Below, piece by piece: positions 33,192 through 44,090 of a DNA stretch of 64,000 nt. The notes below the pieces were generated by a model. It was not told the origin of the DNA and did not search any database. It worked only from the letters and a program-made list of their open reading frames with translations. Source of the DNA: Bubalus kerabau (taxonomy: Eukaryota; Chordata; Mammalia; Artiodactyla; Bovidae); NCBI RefSeq assembly GCF_029407905.1, contig NC_073624.1:1996501-2060500 (forward strand), given 5' to 3'. Made by a program: the position numbers and the translations under genes. Each line of letters starts with the position of its first letter. Position 1 is the stretch's first letter.

Positions 33192-33243
33192 GTGAAGTCA
33201 CTTCAGTCACGTCCGACTCTGCGACCCCATGGACTGTAGCCCT
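33192..33243 (-). mobile_element. Bov-A fragment, reverse, about 50 bp
   Basis: 'cacgtccgactctgcgaccc' to 'catggactgtagcc' is the 3' end of a Bov-A/Bov-tA in reverse. The rest is missing. Confidence 0.7.
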
Positions 33244-33299
33244 GAGTGAAGTCAGCCAGACTAACAGATCCGTCCTGCAGCCTCACACGGTGTGACGCC

Positions 33300-33525
33300 C
33301 AGACCCCGGGCATGTGCTGAGTTGTGAATCATTACAATGGGTGGCCTTGTTGGGGGGGTGCCTGGTGGGGCAGAGGGCCGCTTCTCAGATGCCATCAGTT
33401 TTCTGGTTTTTTGATCTGGCTGTGGTTGACATGGGTGACCTGCGTATGAAAATTCCTAGAGGGGGTCCCTGATGCTCTGCTCTTTCGTGTCTATGCTGTA
33501 CAGCAACTTGACGTTAAAAAAAAGG
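33300..33525 (+). repeat. Possible old L1 3' terminus
   Basis: 'gatctggctgtggttgacat', 'gcgtatgaaaattcctag' and a terminal A-run resemble an L1M 3' end. Weak. Confidence 0.35.
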
Positions 33526-34603
33526 GCCAACTTTGGAATCAGAGAGCTGAGGTTCTAAAGCAGCCGCCACCTTCTTTCCTGGCAAGACCAAGGAAGTCAG
33601 TTTCATGGGAATCCTTGGACCAGCAGCCCATATGGTGTGTGGGGGAGTCCGAGGGGCAGAGAACAGAGCCGCTCCCGGGAGGTGTGTGGCGCCTGCAGAC
33701 GACCGTGGGCTGTTTTCATTTGCGTTACAATTATTACTCGTCTTTGCTATGTACAAGAGTCACATCTGGAAAGGCCACCATCCATGTAGGCTTGAGGTGC
33801 GGAAACAAATCAGTAATTTAGCACAAGCTCCCAAGTGTTCAGAGACCCTTACATCATGCAAGATGTAAGACGGGACTGATCTGGGGGCATCAGCCACCCC
33901 TGGGAGGAGCCCAGAGTCCCTGTGGCCTTCAGGGGGTGCGGGGACCACACGCGCTTCTTTTGTGACCCCAAGGCCCCTTGGGGTCCTAACCTTGGCCGTG
34001 AACGGGGCAGGCCCGAGAAGAACTGCGACAACGCAGTTTCTAAGTCACAGGCTGTCTCTCTCCAATAGTTGCTTCATCTAAGAAGAGGCTGGACTTAGAC
34101 CCGGAGGGAGGCATGTTCACGGCCGAGTTCACAGCGCCGCTGTGCACGGGGCCTGGGCAGCGGTCCTTCCAGTGAAGCCAAGCGGGAGCTGGCGCTTTTG
34201 GAGGACGGCGTCCGTTACCACCCACATGCTGTAAAGGGCCGGGGAGGCCGGGCACATCAATTAGCCGTAAAGACCAAACCCAGCGCTCAACTTTTAATTT
34301 CATCTCGTATTTATCTGGCTTTATGACAGAGCACGGTGCTTTTTCACGAGTATGTTTATTTCTGCCATAGCATTAAGCCTGCCTGGATGAAAGGTGGGCA
34401 CAGGAGCCAGGACGCGGGCAGTGATGACAGAAGGCTGAGGCTGGAGGTGGCGGGGCCAGGGCCACTGGGCCCCACAGGATGGAGCCCAGGGCACCCCAAA
34501 AGATGAGCACTTTCTGGGAAACCAGCTCGCTGACCCCCGCTGGGAGGAAGCGGGTGATTACTGAGCGTGCTCCTGGTGTGGCCCACTTTGTGTATGATTT
34601 CAC
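33526..34603. other. Unassigned GC-rich sequence
   Basis: No repeat recognised. Short overlapping frames only. Confidence 0.35.
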
Positions 34604-35186
34604 TTGATTTATTTTTTCTTTAATTTTTTTTTTATTGGAGTATAGTTGATTTACAATGTTCTGTTAGTTTCTGCTGTACAGGAAAGCAAATCGATGATAC
34701 ACATACGCACATGAACTCCTTGTTAGATTGTTTTCCCCTGGAGGCCATCACAGAGCACTGAGTAAATGGACTAAGGATTTCAATTCACACATAAGCACTA
34801 CCATCTACACGTGAGTGAAAGTCGCTCAGTCGTGTCCGACTCTTTGCGACCCCATGGACTATACAGTTCATGGAATTCTCCAGGCCAGAATACTGGAGTG
34901 GGGAGCCTTTCCCTTCTCCCGGGGATCTTCCTGACCCAGGAATCAAACCGGGGTCTCCTGCATTGCAGGCAGATTCTTCACCAGCTGAGCCACAAGGGAA
35001 GCCCAAGAATACTGGAGTGGGTAGCCTATCCCTTCTCTAGCGGATCTTCCCAACCCCAGGAAACGAACTGGCGTCTCCTGCATTGCAGGCAGATTCTTTA
35101 CCAACTGAGCTACCAGGGAAACTGACTTATATATAAGAAAGAACTAATAAGGACCTATTGTATAGCACAGGGAACTTAATTGATTT
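34604..35186 (-). mobile_element. L1 3' end with 5' inversion (twin-priming type)
   Basis: 34611-34767 is the L1 3' UTR in antisense, from the T-run to 'cacagagcactgagt'. 34768-35179 is the adjacent upstream piece of the 3' UTR in the opposite orientation ('tttcaattcacacataagca' through 'attgtatagcacagggaact'). The Bov-tA at 34813-35122 sits inside it. The two arms meet in the consensus with almost no loss. 'ttgattt' at 34604-34610 and 35180-35186 is a plausible 7-bp target duplication. Confidence 0.78.
34813..35122 (-). mobile_element. Bov-tA SINE with duplicated head, reverse
   Basis: The first unit at 34813-35005 runs from 'gtcgctcagtcgtgtccgac' to 'gagccacaagggaagccc'. A second partial body plus head (35006-35122) repeats 'gaatactggagtgggtagcc' and ends 'gagctaccagggaaac'. 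It lies within the inverted arm of the L1, so it is younger. Confidence 0.9.
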
Positions 35187-35464
35187 TTGAACAGCAACAT
35201 TATGAGTGCAAAGGTGTGGATTTCAGGGTTTTAGGCTTTAGTGCTTTTTCCTTTGGTAAGAAAAGAGTTAAAAAAAAAAAAAAAGAAAGAACAGAGTTAA
35301 TTAAAGAAAAAAAAAAAAACAGAGTCTCAAATCCAGGAGAATATCCCTTAAACACAATCTTGCCAAAAATTAGGACCAGAGCTGTTCTTGGTGCTCGAGG
35401 CACAGTCAGAGCTGTTGCTTGGCTTCTATGTGCTGTGACATGGTCTAAGGTCTTTAAGGCATCA
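35187..35464. other. Unassigned AT-rich sequence with A-runs
   Basis: Two poly(A) runs (about 35269-35284 and 35308-35320) separated by A-rich sequence. No gene. Confidence 0.4.
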
Positions 35465-35532
35465 GGTTGGCCAGAAAGTTCATTCAGGTTTTTGTAACAT
35501 CTTATGGGAAAAAATGAGTTTTTTGGCCAAGC
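35465..35532. mobile_element. Mariner-like palindromic MITE
   Basis: The left arm 'ggttggccagaaagttcatt' and right arm 'gagttttttggccaagcc' are inverted complements around 'aacatcttatggg'. This fits the short non-autonomous mariner family of artiodactyls, comparable with MADE1 in primates. The family assignment is by eye. Confidence 0.72.
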
Positions 35533-36727
35533 CAGTGCAAGGGGGGTCCCTCCCACCCCTGCTGTTCTGCTGACCCTCAGCTGATGTCAGTATCTTCCTC
35601 CTTTGCACCCCTAGCAATTCATCATCACTTTCTTGATCTTTGACCCACCTTGAGGTCTGTGGAGACTCATTCCTGGGATCCCACCACCCTATCCCCTGAC
35701 TACCCACCTCCTCCTTCTCCGGATTCAGTCTGTGGGGTCACCAGACCCCTGTGCTCACAGGTGGGGATTCTGAAACCCTGAGGCTGCTTTCCGGTCCGCT
35801 GCCTCATCCCGCACACCCTCCCTGCCGAATCCTGGGCCATGTCCTCCTCTCCTCCCTGCTCGCAGGGCCCTGGCATCTGTCATCTCTGTCATCAGGAGTA
35901 TTGCCAACACTCGCCATCTGGTGTCCCTGCCTGACGCGCCCCAGGAGGACAAAGACTCCTGACCTCAGGGGTGCCCTGTGTGAGGTCAATCTGGACCACT
36001 CCCGCTTCCCCCCAGCCCCAGGGCCCTCCTCCCCACGCTCTGCTGACCCGTATAGAACCCCATCTGCCCTACAGTCCCAGACCCCCAGCTTCCACATCTT
36101 TTGTTTCTGGTCCATGAAATATCCTTTTCCTGATGACTCCTTGAGCTCCTGGTGATCTGTCCCTCTGGATGGAGACAATCCCTCCTGCCCCTCCTGTTTG
36201 TGTGACTGCTGTCAGGTCGGCCTCCAGAGGTGGCCCTGAGCTCCCACAGGGAGCTTGCCCGGCTCTGTCTTCTGGACACTGAGCTCAGCTCCACTCGCCA
36301 GCCGAGGGGTGGATGAAGAATGTGTGAAAGTGAGTTTGTTTTCTTTCCACACTTGTTGACTTCACTTCCACCATCAACTGGAATCCGAGGTCCCTGGAAA
36401 ACATTGCAGTTTCCATGGTCAAGCTTAGCCTATGGAATAGATGGGAGCATGTGCTCAGGATCCCAGCTTATTTTGCCACAGCTAAGACCCTGATTTACAG
36501 CATCTTGTCCTCAGGCGTACAACCAGGAATTGGGCTCTGATGGGTACTTTAGTCCCCAGACTCTAGCACCGCAACTGGTCATGCTGTACCTGGAATTAAT
36601 CAAAGATGGATAAATGAATGGATAAGTAAATACACCCATGAAAGAATTCTTGGGAAGGCTGGGGTTCTTGGAGAAAGGGTGTGAATCTGTAAAGTAAAGC
36701 AAACAGAACTAAACTTGTAAAACTACC
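35533..36727. other. Unassigned sequence, no gene seen
   Basis: GC-rich to about 36300, AT-richer after. Opposing frames of 100-134 codons around 35751-36294 lack domains. Confidence 0.35.
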
Positions 36728-37572
36728 TTTCTCCAATAATTAGTGATGCTGAGCATCTTTTCATGTGCCTCTTGGCCATTTGTGTGTCTTTGGAGAAATG
36801 TCTATTTAGATCTTCTGCTTATTTTTTGATTGGGTTGTTTGCTTTTCTGATATTGAATTGCATTAGATATCACCTCACACCACTCAGAATGGCCATCATC
36901 GAAAAGTCTACAGAGAATAAATGCTGGAGAGGATGTGGAGAAAAGAGCTACCATATGATCTAGTAATCCCACTCCTGGGAAAACCGTGGTTCAAAAAGAT
37001 TCCTGCACCCCAGTGTTCACTGAAGTGCTGTTTACAATAACCAAGACACAGAAGTAGCCTGAATATCCACTGACAGAAGAATGGATAAGAAGGTGTGTTG
37101 CATTTACATATGATGGAATATTATGCAGCCTTTTAAAGGAATGAAATAATACCATTTGCAGCAACAGGGATGCAACTGGGGATCATCATACGAGGTGAAG
37201 TAAGTTAACTAACATGTGATATTACTTAAGTGTGGAATCGAAAGGAAATGATACAACTGAACTTATTTACAAAACAGAAGCAGACTCACAGGCTTAGAAA
37301 AGAAACCTGCAGTTACCAGTGGGGAATTTGGGGGGGTTTTAATTGGGAGATTGGGATCGACATATACACGCTACTCTATTTAAAATAGAAAACCCACAAA
37401 TGGCCTATTATATAGCACAGGGAGCTCTGCTCAATATTCTATAATAACAGTGGGAAAAGAATTAGAAAAAGAATAGATGTAAGTATATGTAAAACTGAAT
37501 CACTTTGCTATACACACGAAACTAATATCATGTTGTCAATCAACTATAGCCCAGGATAAAATAAAAATATAA
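36728..37572 (+). mobile_element. L1 3' part with 5' inversion
   Basis: 36865-37572 is L1 in sense: 'atcacctcacaccactcaga', 'aggatgtggagaaaagagct', 'tggaatattatgcagccttt', 'gcagactcacaggcttagaa', 'tatatagcacagggagctct', then the A-rich end. 36728-36860 is the immediately upstream L1 piece in antisense ('ttagtgatgctgagcatctt', 'ttgattgggttgtttgcttt'). About 20 nt of consensus are missing at the junction, as expected of twin priming. Reading frames are decayed. Confidence 0.82.
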
Positions 37573-38149
37573 CCTTACACAATTACTGAAGGAAACACTT
37601 TCATGAAATGTCAAGAGAAATGATGGGGAAAGAGAGAATATGGAGTAAAGCAATGGAGCAATGGAAATGAAGCGTATGGGGTGGTTCAGAAATAAAACAG
37701 AAATGAAGAAGCCATTGAAAAACAAACCTAGATAGGAAAACAGAAACTGAGAATTTAGAATGGCTGACACCTACCGTCTATCTGTGTGTAAATGAATCAG
37801 TTGATCGCTGTCTCTATCACCTACACTGACTGTCACACCACTCCTGGAAGCAGGAAAGACTCGTAAATTGACAAGAAGCAGAATGCGCGACACTAAGTGG
37901 ATCTGAAGCCCACTGAGGAGTGTCCTATCCTGGCAGGACAGTAGGTGTGGACTGAAAACGGACACCCCGCTCTCGGGACCCCAGCCCCCCTCGTGAGTCA
38001 ACGCATCAGTCATTCCCGAATGGTGATCAGCGGACCCCCTGGGCTGGACCCGCTCAGGAGGGCTTTGACCATCGGATTCTCAGCCCAGGTTCTGAGTCCA
38101 GAAATCTGTGGTTGGGCCAGCGTCCATCTGCCTCTAATAGTGTCTCACT
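37573..38149. other. Unassigned sequence
   Basis: A-rich at left, GC-richer after 37780. Nothing recognised. Confidence 0.35.
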
Positions 38150-38228
38150 TCCTTCCTTCCTCCCTGTCTATCCACCTATCTACGGTGCACTTATCTATTA
38201 TCTATCCATTTATTTATTATCTCTGTTA

Positions 38229-38435
38229 TTGTTTAGCCACTAAGCCCTGCCCTACTCTTCTGAGACCCCGTGGACTGTAGCCCGCAGGCTGCTCTGTCCA
38301 CGGGAATTTTCAGGCAAGAATATTGGAGCAGTTTGCCATTTCCCTTTCCAGGGGATCTCCCCGACTCAAGGATGGAACTCGAGTCTCCTGCATCAGCAGT
38401 TGGGTTCTTTACCACTGAGCCACCTAGGAAGCCCC
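38229..38435 (-). mobile_element. Bov-tA SINE, reverse
   Basis: Reverse Bov-tA with a diverged 3' end ('agccactaagccctgcccta') and the head ending 'gagccacctaggaagcccc'. Confidence 0.88.
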
Positions 38436-38444
38436 AAGACTGGC

Positions 38445-38570
38445 TTGCTGCTCGGTCGCTACATCGTGTCTGACTCTTTGTGATCTGCGGGAGTGCAGCC
38501 CACCAGGTTCTCTGTCCATGGGATTTCTCAGGCAAGAATATCAGAGTGGGCTGCCATTGCCTTCTCCATT
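38445..38570 (-). mobile_element. Bov-A body, reverse
   Basis: 'gctgctcggtcgctacatcg' to 'gctgccattgccttctcc', without a tRNA head. Confidence 0.82.
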
Positions 38571-38700
38571 TTATATTTATCCATCTATTTGTCTATTACA
38601 CATCTAATAACTATCTGTGTATATATGTTGTATGTAGTATATATCTATTACCTATGTATGTATGTATCTGTCATCTATTCTGTATATCTGTATATATTAA

Positions 38701-38905
38701 GGGCTTCCCTGGTGGCTCAGACAGTAAAGCATCTGCCTGTAACATGGGAGACCTGGGTTCAATCCCTGCGTCAGGAAGATCCCCTGGAGAAGGAAATGGC
38801 AACCCACTCCAGTGCTCTTGCCTGGAAAATCCCACGGACGGAGGAGCCTGGTAGGCTACAGTCCATGGGGTCGCAAAGAGTCAGACACGACTGAGTGACT
38901 TCACT
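38701..38905 (+). mobile_element. Bov-tA SINE, forward
   Basis: Well preserved: head 'gcttccctggtggctcagac', body 'ggagaaggaaatggcaaccc', 3' end 'agtcagacacgactgagtga'. Flanking 'atatatta' / 'acatatta' may be its target duplication. Confidence 0.94.
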
Positions 38906-38969
38906 GATACATATTATGTGTCTATCATACCTATCTACTATCCTCGAATGTATGTATTGATTATATGCA

Positions 38970-39000
38970 CACACACACACACATATATATATATCTATTA
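38970..39000. repeat. (CA)n(TA)n microsatellite
   Basis: About nine CA units, then TA units, inside the tetranucleotide tract. Confidence 0.9.
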
Positions 39001-39270
39001 TATCATCTATCTATTGTCTATGTAGTATCTGTCTTTGTACCTAAGTGTGTATGTATCTCTCTACCTAATAACAACCTATTATCTATCTATATATAAATGA
39101 ATCAATTGATCTCTATCTCTGTTAGCTATCTAATCCTTCTATTTATATCTATCCATCTATCTCTAAATCTAATGCCTACTTATCTGCCGACTTACATCCA
39201 TCTTCTATATCTAATGTTCATCCATCCATTTACCTGCTTGTACATTTGCCCGTCTTTCACTGGTCTCTGC

Positions 39271-39567
39271 ATCTTAAAAGAACAATAATTTTTAAAAGAT
39301 GTTTGTAAACATGACACAAGCTTACTATAAACTCATGAAGTGACTCAAGCCGACAGAAGAAAAAGTAAAGATTCCACGATTCTCAGGACCCAGAAATAAC
39401 CACAGATAATATTTGGAGAAAGTTATTCTGGACTCTTCTCTATGAATATGTAGAGATGCCAGGCTGCATTGACAGGCGGCAGGTAAACGCACGAACCAGA
39501 CGAAGCTCCTAGAGCGAAACGGCTCCGACCCATCTAGTTTTTAATAAAAGACATATTTTACTGGGAG
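39271..39567. other. Unassigned AT-rich sequence
   Basis: No gene. Possibly an old repeat near 39390-39450, not assignable. Confidence 0.3.
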
Positions 39568-39800
39568 AAGCAGTGTGGAGTCAAGTTTAAGAGCTCAGGC
39601 TTGGAATAAGACAGCCTGTGCTCAGATCCTGCTGTTACCACTTACTTCCAGAAGAACAAGTACCTCTCCTCAGTCTCCTCCTCTGTAAAATGGAGATAAT
39701 TATAAGAGCATCTCTTCACACTGGTGGGAAGTAAAAGAATTGATGTTAACATATGGAGATGCTTCAAACTGTGCTGAGTGTACAGTAAGCAGTATACATA
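39568..39800 (+). repeat. MIR SINE, forward
   Basis: MIR order is clear: 'gtttaagagctcaggcttgg', 'cagatcctgctgttaccact', 'ctcagtctcctcctctgtaa', 'aatggagataattataagag', 'gtgctgagtgtacagtaagc'. Ancient tRNA-derived SINE. Confidence 0.85.
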
Positions 39801-39961
39801 TTAGATATGAATCAATGAAAAGGAAGTTCAGGTAATGAAAATTTAAAGTTTCAAAAAGGATTTATTCATGAGAGTTATTAGTTTCAAAAATGTGTACACA
39901 GTTTAGTATAAAATGACTACTAAACATGTTAGGACATTAGAGTTCTTGTATATTTTATCAT
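39801..39961. other. Unassigned AT-rich spacer
   Basis: Nothing recognised. Confidence 0.35.
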
Positions 39962-40376
39962 AGCTTAAGCTGAAACATGACTGACATAACATAAAATCAC
40001 TAATTTAGAGCATACACATCAATGGTTTTAGTATATCCACAAAGCAGTGAAGACATCACCATAACCTAACTTGAGGATATTCCCGCTACCTCAAAGAGAA
40101 ACCCCGCACCCACTAACTGTCTGTTCATCCTCCCTTTCTGCTAAGCCCTAGCTCCTGATGACCACAAATGTATTTTTTCTGTCTACTGATTTGCTTACTC
40201 TGAACATCTCATGTAAATGAAATCATAAAAATATGTGATCTTCTGTGACTAGATTCTTTTACTTAGCATAATATCGTCAAGGTTCAACCAAACTGTATCA
40301 GTACAGCATTATTTTTATGGCCAAATTATATCCATTGTACAACTAAACCGTAATTTGTTTAACTACTCATCAGTTG
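39962..40376 (-). mobile_element. Antisense old L1, left part
   Basis: 'cataacctaacttgaggata', 'tttacttagcataatatcgt' and 'taactactcatcagttg' follow the L1M 3' end in antisense. The next words of the consensus ('gatggacacttggaat') appear at 43171, beyond the BovB. Confidence 0.78.
40365..40376 (+). repeat. Left 12-bp target-site duplication
   Basis: 'actcatcagttg' matches 'actcctcagttg' at 43160-43171 in 11 of 12 positions. Confidence 0.85.
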
Positions 40377-43159
40377 CCATGAATCAAGGCAAATTGGAAG
40401 TGGTCAAACAGGAGATGGCAAGAGTGAACGTCAACATTCTAGGAATCAGTGAACTAAAATGGACTGGAATGGGTGAATTTAACTCAGATGACCATTATAT
40501 TTACTACTGTGGGCAGGAATCCCTCAGAAGAAATGGAGTAGCCATCATGGTCAACAAAAGAGTCCGAAATGCAGTACTTGGATGCAATCTCAAAAAAGAC
40601 AGAATGATCTCTGTTTGTTTCCAAGGCAAACCATTCAATATCATAGTAATCCAAGTCTATGCCCCAACCAGTAACGCTGAAGAAGCTGAAGTTGAATGGT
40701 TCTATGAAGACCTACAAGACCTTCTAGAACTAACACCCAAAAAAGATGTCCTTTTCATTATAGGGGACTGGAATGCAAAAGTAGGAATTCAAGAAACACC
40801 TGGAGTAACAGGCAAATTTGGCCTTGGAATATGAAATGAAGCAAGGCAAAGGCTAATAGAGCTTTGCCAAGAGAACGTACTGGTCATAGCAAACTCCCTC
40901 TTCAAACAACACAAGAGAAGACTCTACACATGGACATCACCAGATGGTCAACACCGAAATCAGATTGATTATATTCTTTGCAACCAAAGATGGAGAAGCT
41001 CTATAGAATCAGCAAAAACAAGATGGGAGCTGACTATGGCTCAGATTATGAACTCCTTATTGCCAAATTCAGACTTAAATTGAAGAAAGTAGGGAAAACC
41101 ACTAGACCATTCAGGCATAACCTAAATCAAATCCCTTATGATTATACAGTGAAAGTGAGAAATAGATTTAAGGGATTAGATCTGATAGATAGAGTGCCTG
41201 ATGAACTATGGGCTGAGGTTCGTGACATTGTACAGGAGACAGGGATCAAGACCATCCCCATGGAAAAGAAATGCAAAAAAGCAAAATGGCTGTCTGAGGA
41301 GGCCTTACAAATAGCTGTGAAAAGAAGAGAAGCAAAAAGCAAAGGAGAAAAGGAAAGATATAAGCATCTGAATGCAGAGTTCCAAAGAATAGCAAGAAGA
41401 GATAAGAAAGCCTTCTTCAGCGATCAATGCAAAGAAATAGAGGAAAACAGCAGAATGGGAAAGACTAGGGATCTCTTCATGAAAATCAGAGATACCGAAG
41501 GAATATTTCATGCAAAGATGAGCTCGATAAAGGACAGAAATGGTATGGACCTAACAGAAGCAGAAGATATTAAGAACAGATGGCAAGAATACACAGAAGA
41601 ACTGTACAAAAAAGATCTTCATGACCCAGATAATCACGATGGTGTGATCACTAACCTAGAGCCAGACATCCTGGAATGTGAAGGCAAGTGGGCCTTAGAA
41701 AGCATCACTACGAACAAAGCTAGTGGAAGTGATGGAATTCCAGTTGAGCCATTCCAAATCCTGAAAGACGATGCTGTGAAAGTGCTGCACTCAATATGCC
41801 AGCAAATTTGGAAAACTCAGCAGTGACCACAGGACTGGAAAAGGTCAGTTTTCATCCCAATCCCAGAGAAAGGCAATGCCAAAGAATGCTCAAACTACCA
41901 AACAATTGCACTCATCTCACACACTAGTAAAGTAATGCTCAAAATTCTCCAAGCCAGGCTTCAGCAATATGTGAACCGTGAACTTCCTGATGTTCAAGCT
42001 GGTTTTAGAAAAGGCAGAGGAACCAGAGATCAAATTGCCAACATCCGCTGGATCATTGAAAAGCAAGAGAGTTCCAGAAAAACATCTATTTCTGCTTTAT
42101 TGACTATGCCAAAGCCTTTGACTGTGTGGATCACAATAAACTGTGGAAAATTCTTCAAGAGATGGCAATACCAGACCACCTGACCTGCCTCTTGAGAAAC
42201 CTATATGCAGGTCAGGAAGCAACAGTTAGAACTAGACATGGAACAACAGACTGGTTCCAAATAGGAAAAGGAGTACTTCAAGGCTGTATATTGTCACCCT
42301 GCTTATTTAACTTATATGCAGAGTACATCATGAGAAACGCTGGGCTGGAAGAAGCACAAGCTGGAATCAAGATTGTTTCCAAGATTCAGATGACACCACC
42401 CTTATGGCAGAAAGTGAAGAGAAACTAAAAAGCCTCTTGATGAAAATGAAAGTGGAGAGTGAAAAAGTTGGCTTAAAGCTCAACATTCAGAAAACTAAGA
42501 TCATGACATCTGGTCCCATCACTTCATGGGAAATAGATGGGGAAACAGTGGAAACAGTGTCAGACTTAATTTTTTGGGGCTCCAAAATCACTGCAGATGG
42601 TGACTGCAGCCATGAAATTAAAAGACGCTTACTCCTCAGAAGGAAAGTTATGACCAACCTAGACAGCATGTTCCAAGCAGAGACATTACTTTGCCAACAA
42701 AGGTCTGTCTAGTCAAGGCTATGGTTTTTGCGGTAGTCATGTATGGATGTAAGAGTTGGACTATTAAGAAAGCTGAGTGCCGAAGAATTGATGCTTTTGA
42801 ACGGTGGTGTTGGAGAAGACTCTTGAGAGTCCCTTGGACTGCAAGGAGATCCCACCAGTCCATTCAAAAGGAGATCAGCCCTGGGATTTCTTTGGAAGGA
42901 ATGATGCTAAAGCTGAAACTCCAGTACTTTGGCCACCTCATGTGAAGAGTTGACTCATTGGAAAAGACTCTGATGCTGGGAGGGATTGGGGGCAGGAGGA
43001 GAAGGGGACGACAGAGGATGAGATGGCTGGATGGCATCACTGACTCAATGGACGTGAATTTGAGTGAACTCTGGGAGATGGTGATGGACAGGGAGGCCTG
43101 GCATGCTGCAATTCATGGGGCTGCAGAGTTGGACACGACTGAGGGACTGAACTGAACTG
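40377..43159 (+). mobile_element. BovB LINE, 5'-truncated 2.78 kb (copy 2)
   Basis: It starts inside the endonuclease coding region ('ccatgaatcaaggcaaattg', equal to 5473 onward in copy 1) and runs to the 3' end with a gaactgaactg tail. The 12-bp duplication and the seamless L1 on both sides show one insertion into an older L1. It is collinear with copy 1 apart from small indels and a replaced segment near 42375. Confidence 0.95.
40379..43150 (+). pseudogene. BovB ORF2, truncated and broken (copy 2)
   Basis: Endonuclease blocks 'ISELKW' and 'GDWNAKVG' are intact in the first frame (to a TGA at 40832-40834). The catalytic SDH triplet reads Ser-Asp-Tyr here (41041-41049, His to Tyr by one C to T change against copy 1). 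A TGA at 41824-41826 replaces a Trp codon. The A-run frameshift before the 'FIDYAKAFD' motif is present as in copy 1. Near 42375-42392 a segment covering the YADD box is lost or replaced, so the reverse transcriptase core is destroyed. Several later frames cover the C-terminal part. Confidence 0.9.
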
Positions 43160-43171
43160 ACTCCTCAGTTG
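43160..43171 (+). repeat. Right 12-bp target-site duplication
   Basis: Partner of 40365-40376 with one mismatch. Confidence 0.85.
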
Positions 43172-44090
43172 ATGGACACTTGGAATATTTCCACCTTTTG
43201 GTTATTATGAATAAATTTGCCGTGAACATTTGTGTACAGGTTTTTATGTGGACATGTATTTTCATTTCATATCTATATGTATCTATCTGGAGGGGAAAGG
43301 CTGGATCATGTAGTAATTTCAAAGTTTAATGTTTTGAGAAACTGCCTAACTGTTTTTCACTGTCTGCACCATTTTACACTCTCGCCCCAAATACAGGAGG
43401 ATTCCTATTTCTCTAGGTCTTTGCCAACACTTGTTAACACGTGTCCTTTTAATAATAGCCTTCTATGTGCGTATGCAGTGCCATCTCATTGTGGTTTTGA
43501 TTTTCATTTTTCTAATATGTAACGATACTCATTATCTTTTCATGTGCTCATTGGCTATTTGTATATCTTCTTTTGACTATTTTTAAATTGGATTAATAGG
43601 AGCTGCAAGAATTCTTTATCAATTCTTGAAGCAAGTCCGTTATCAGATATAGGATTTGCAAATATTTTTTCCCATTCCAAGGACCTTTTTGCTTTCTTGA
43701 TGGTGTTGTTTGAAGTATAAACATCTTTAATTTTGATAAGGTACAATTTATATTTTTGTTTCATTGCTTATGCTTTTGGTGTTATATCTAAGAAATCATT
43801 CCTTAAGCACAGATCACAAAGCTTTATATTTATCTTTTCCTCAAATTTTATAATTTGCGTGCTTACATTTAGATTTTGATTCTAGTTTAGTTAATGCTTG
43901 TATATGCTGTGAATTAGAGCTTCAGTTTTATTCTTGCCTGTGACTGTCTGGTTGTCCCAGCACCATTTACTGAAAAGACTGTTCTTTCCTCATCGAATTC
44001 TCTGACATCCTTGTTGAAAAATAAACATTGTGTATTTTTAAGTATGTGTTTGAAGTTTGTATGGTAGTAATTGCTCTCTCCCATCAGAGT
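43172..44090 (-). mobile_element. Antisense old L1, right part
   Basis: Continues the split L1: 'ggttattatgaataaatttg', 'gaaactgcctaactgttttt', 'tttgccaacacttgttaaca', 'catctcattgtggttttgat', 'tccgttatcagatatagga' and 'tgttgaaaaataaacattgt'. Together with 39962-40376, about 1.3 kb of one element. Confidence 0.8.

Larger units (their letters stand above)
38150..39270. repeat. Degenerate (TATC)n-type tract invaded by three SINEs
   Basis: Interrupted 'tatctatc'-like motifs occur at 38160-38230, 38571-38700 and 38906-39240, broken by SINEs at 38229-38435, 38445-38570 and 38701-38905. The same motif on every side shows that one microsatellite tract was split by successive insertions. Confidence 0.8.

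Noticed and set aside
38701..38800. tRNA-like sequences with box A/B in many places
   Set aside because: They are heads of Bov-tA SINEs, with SINE bodies attached; none folds as a complete tRNA gene by eye.
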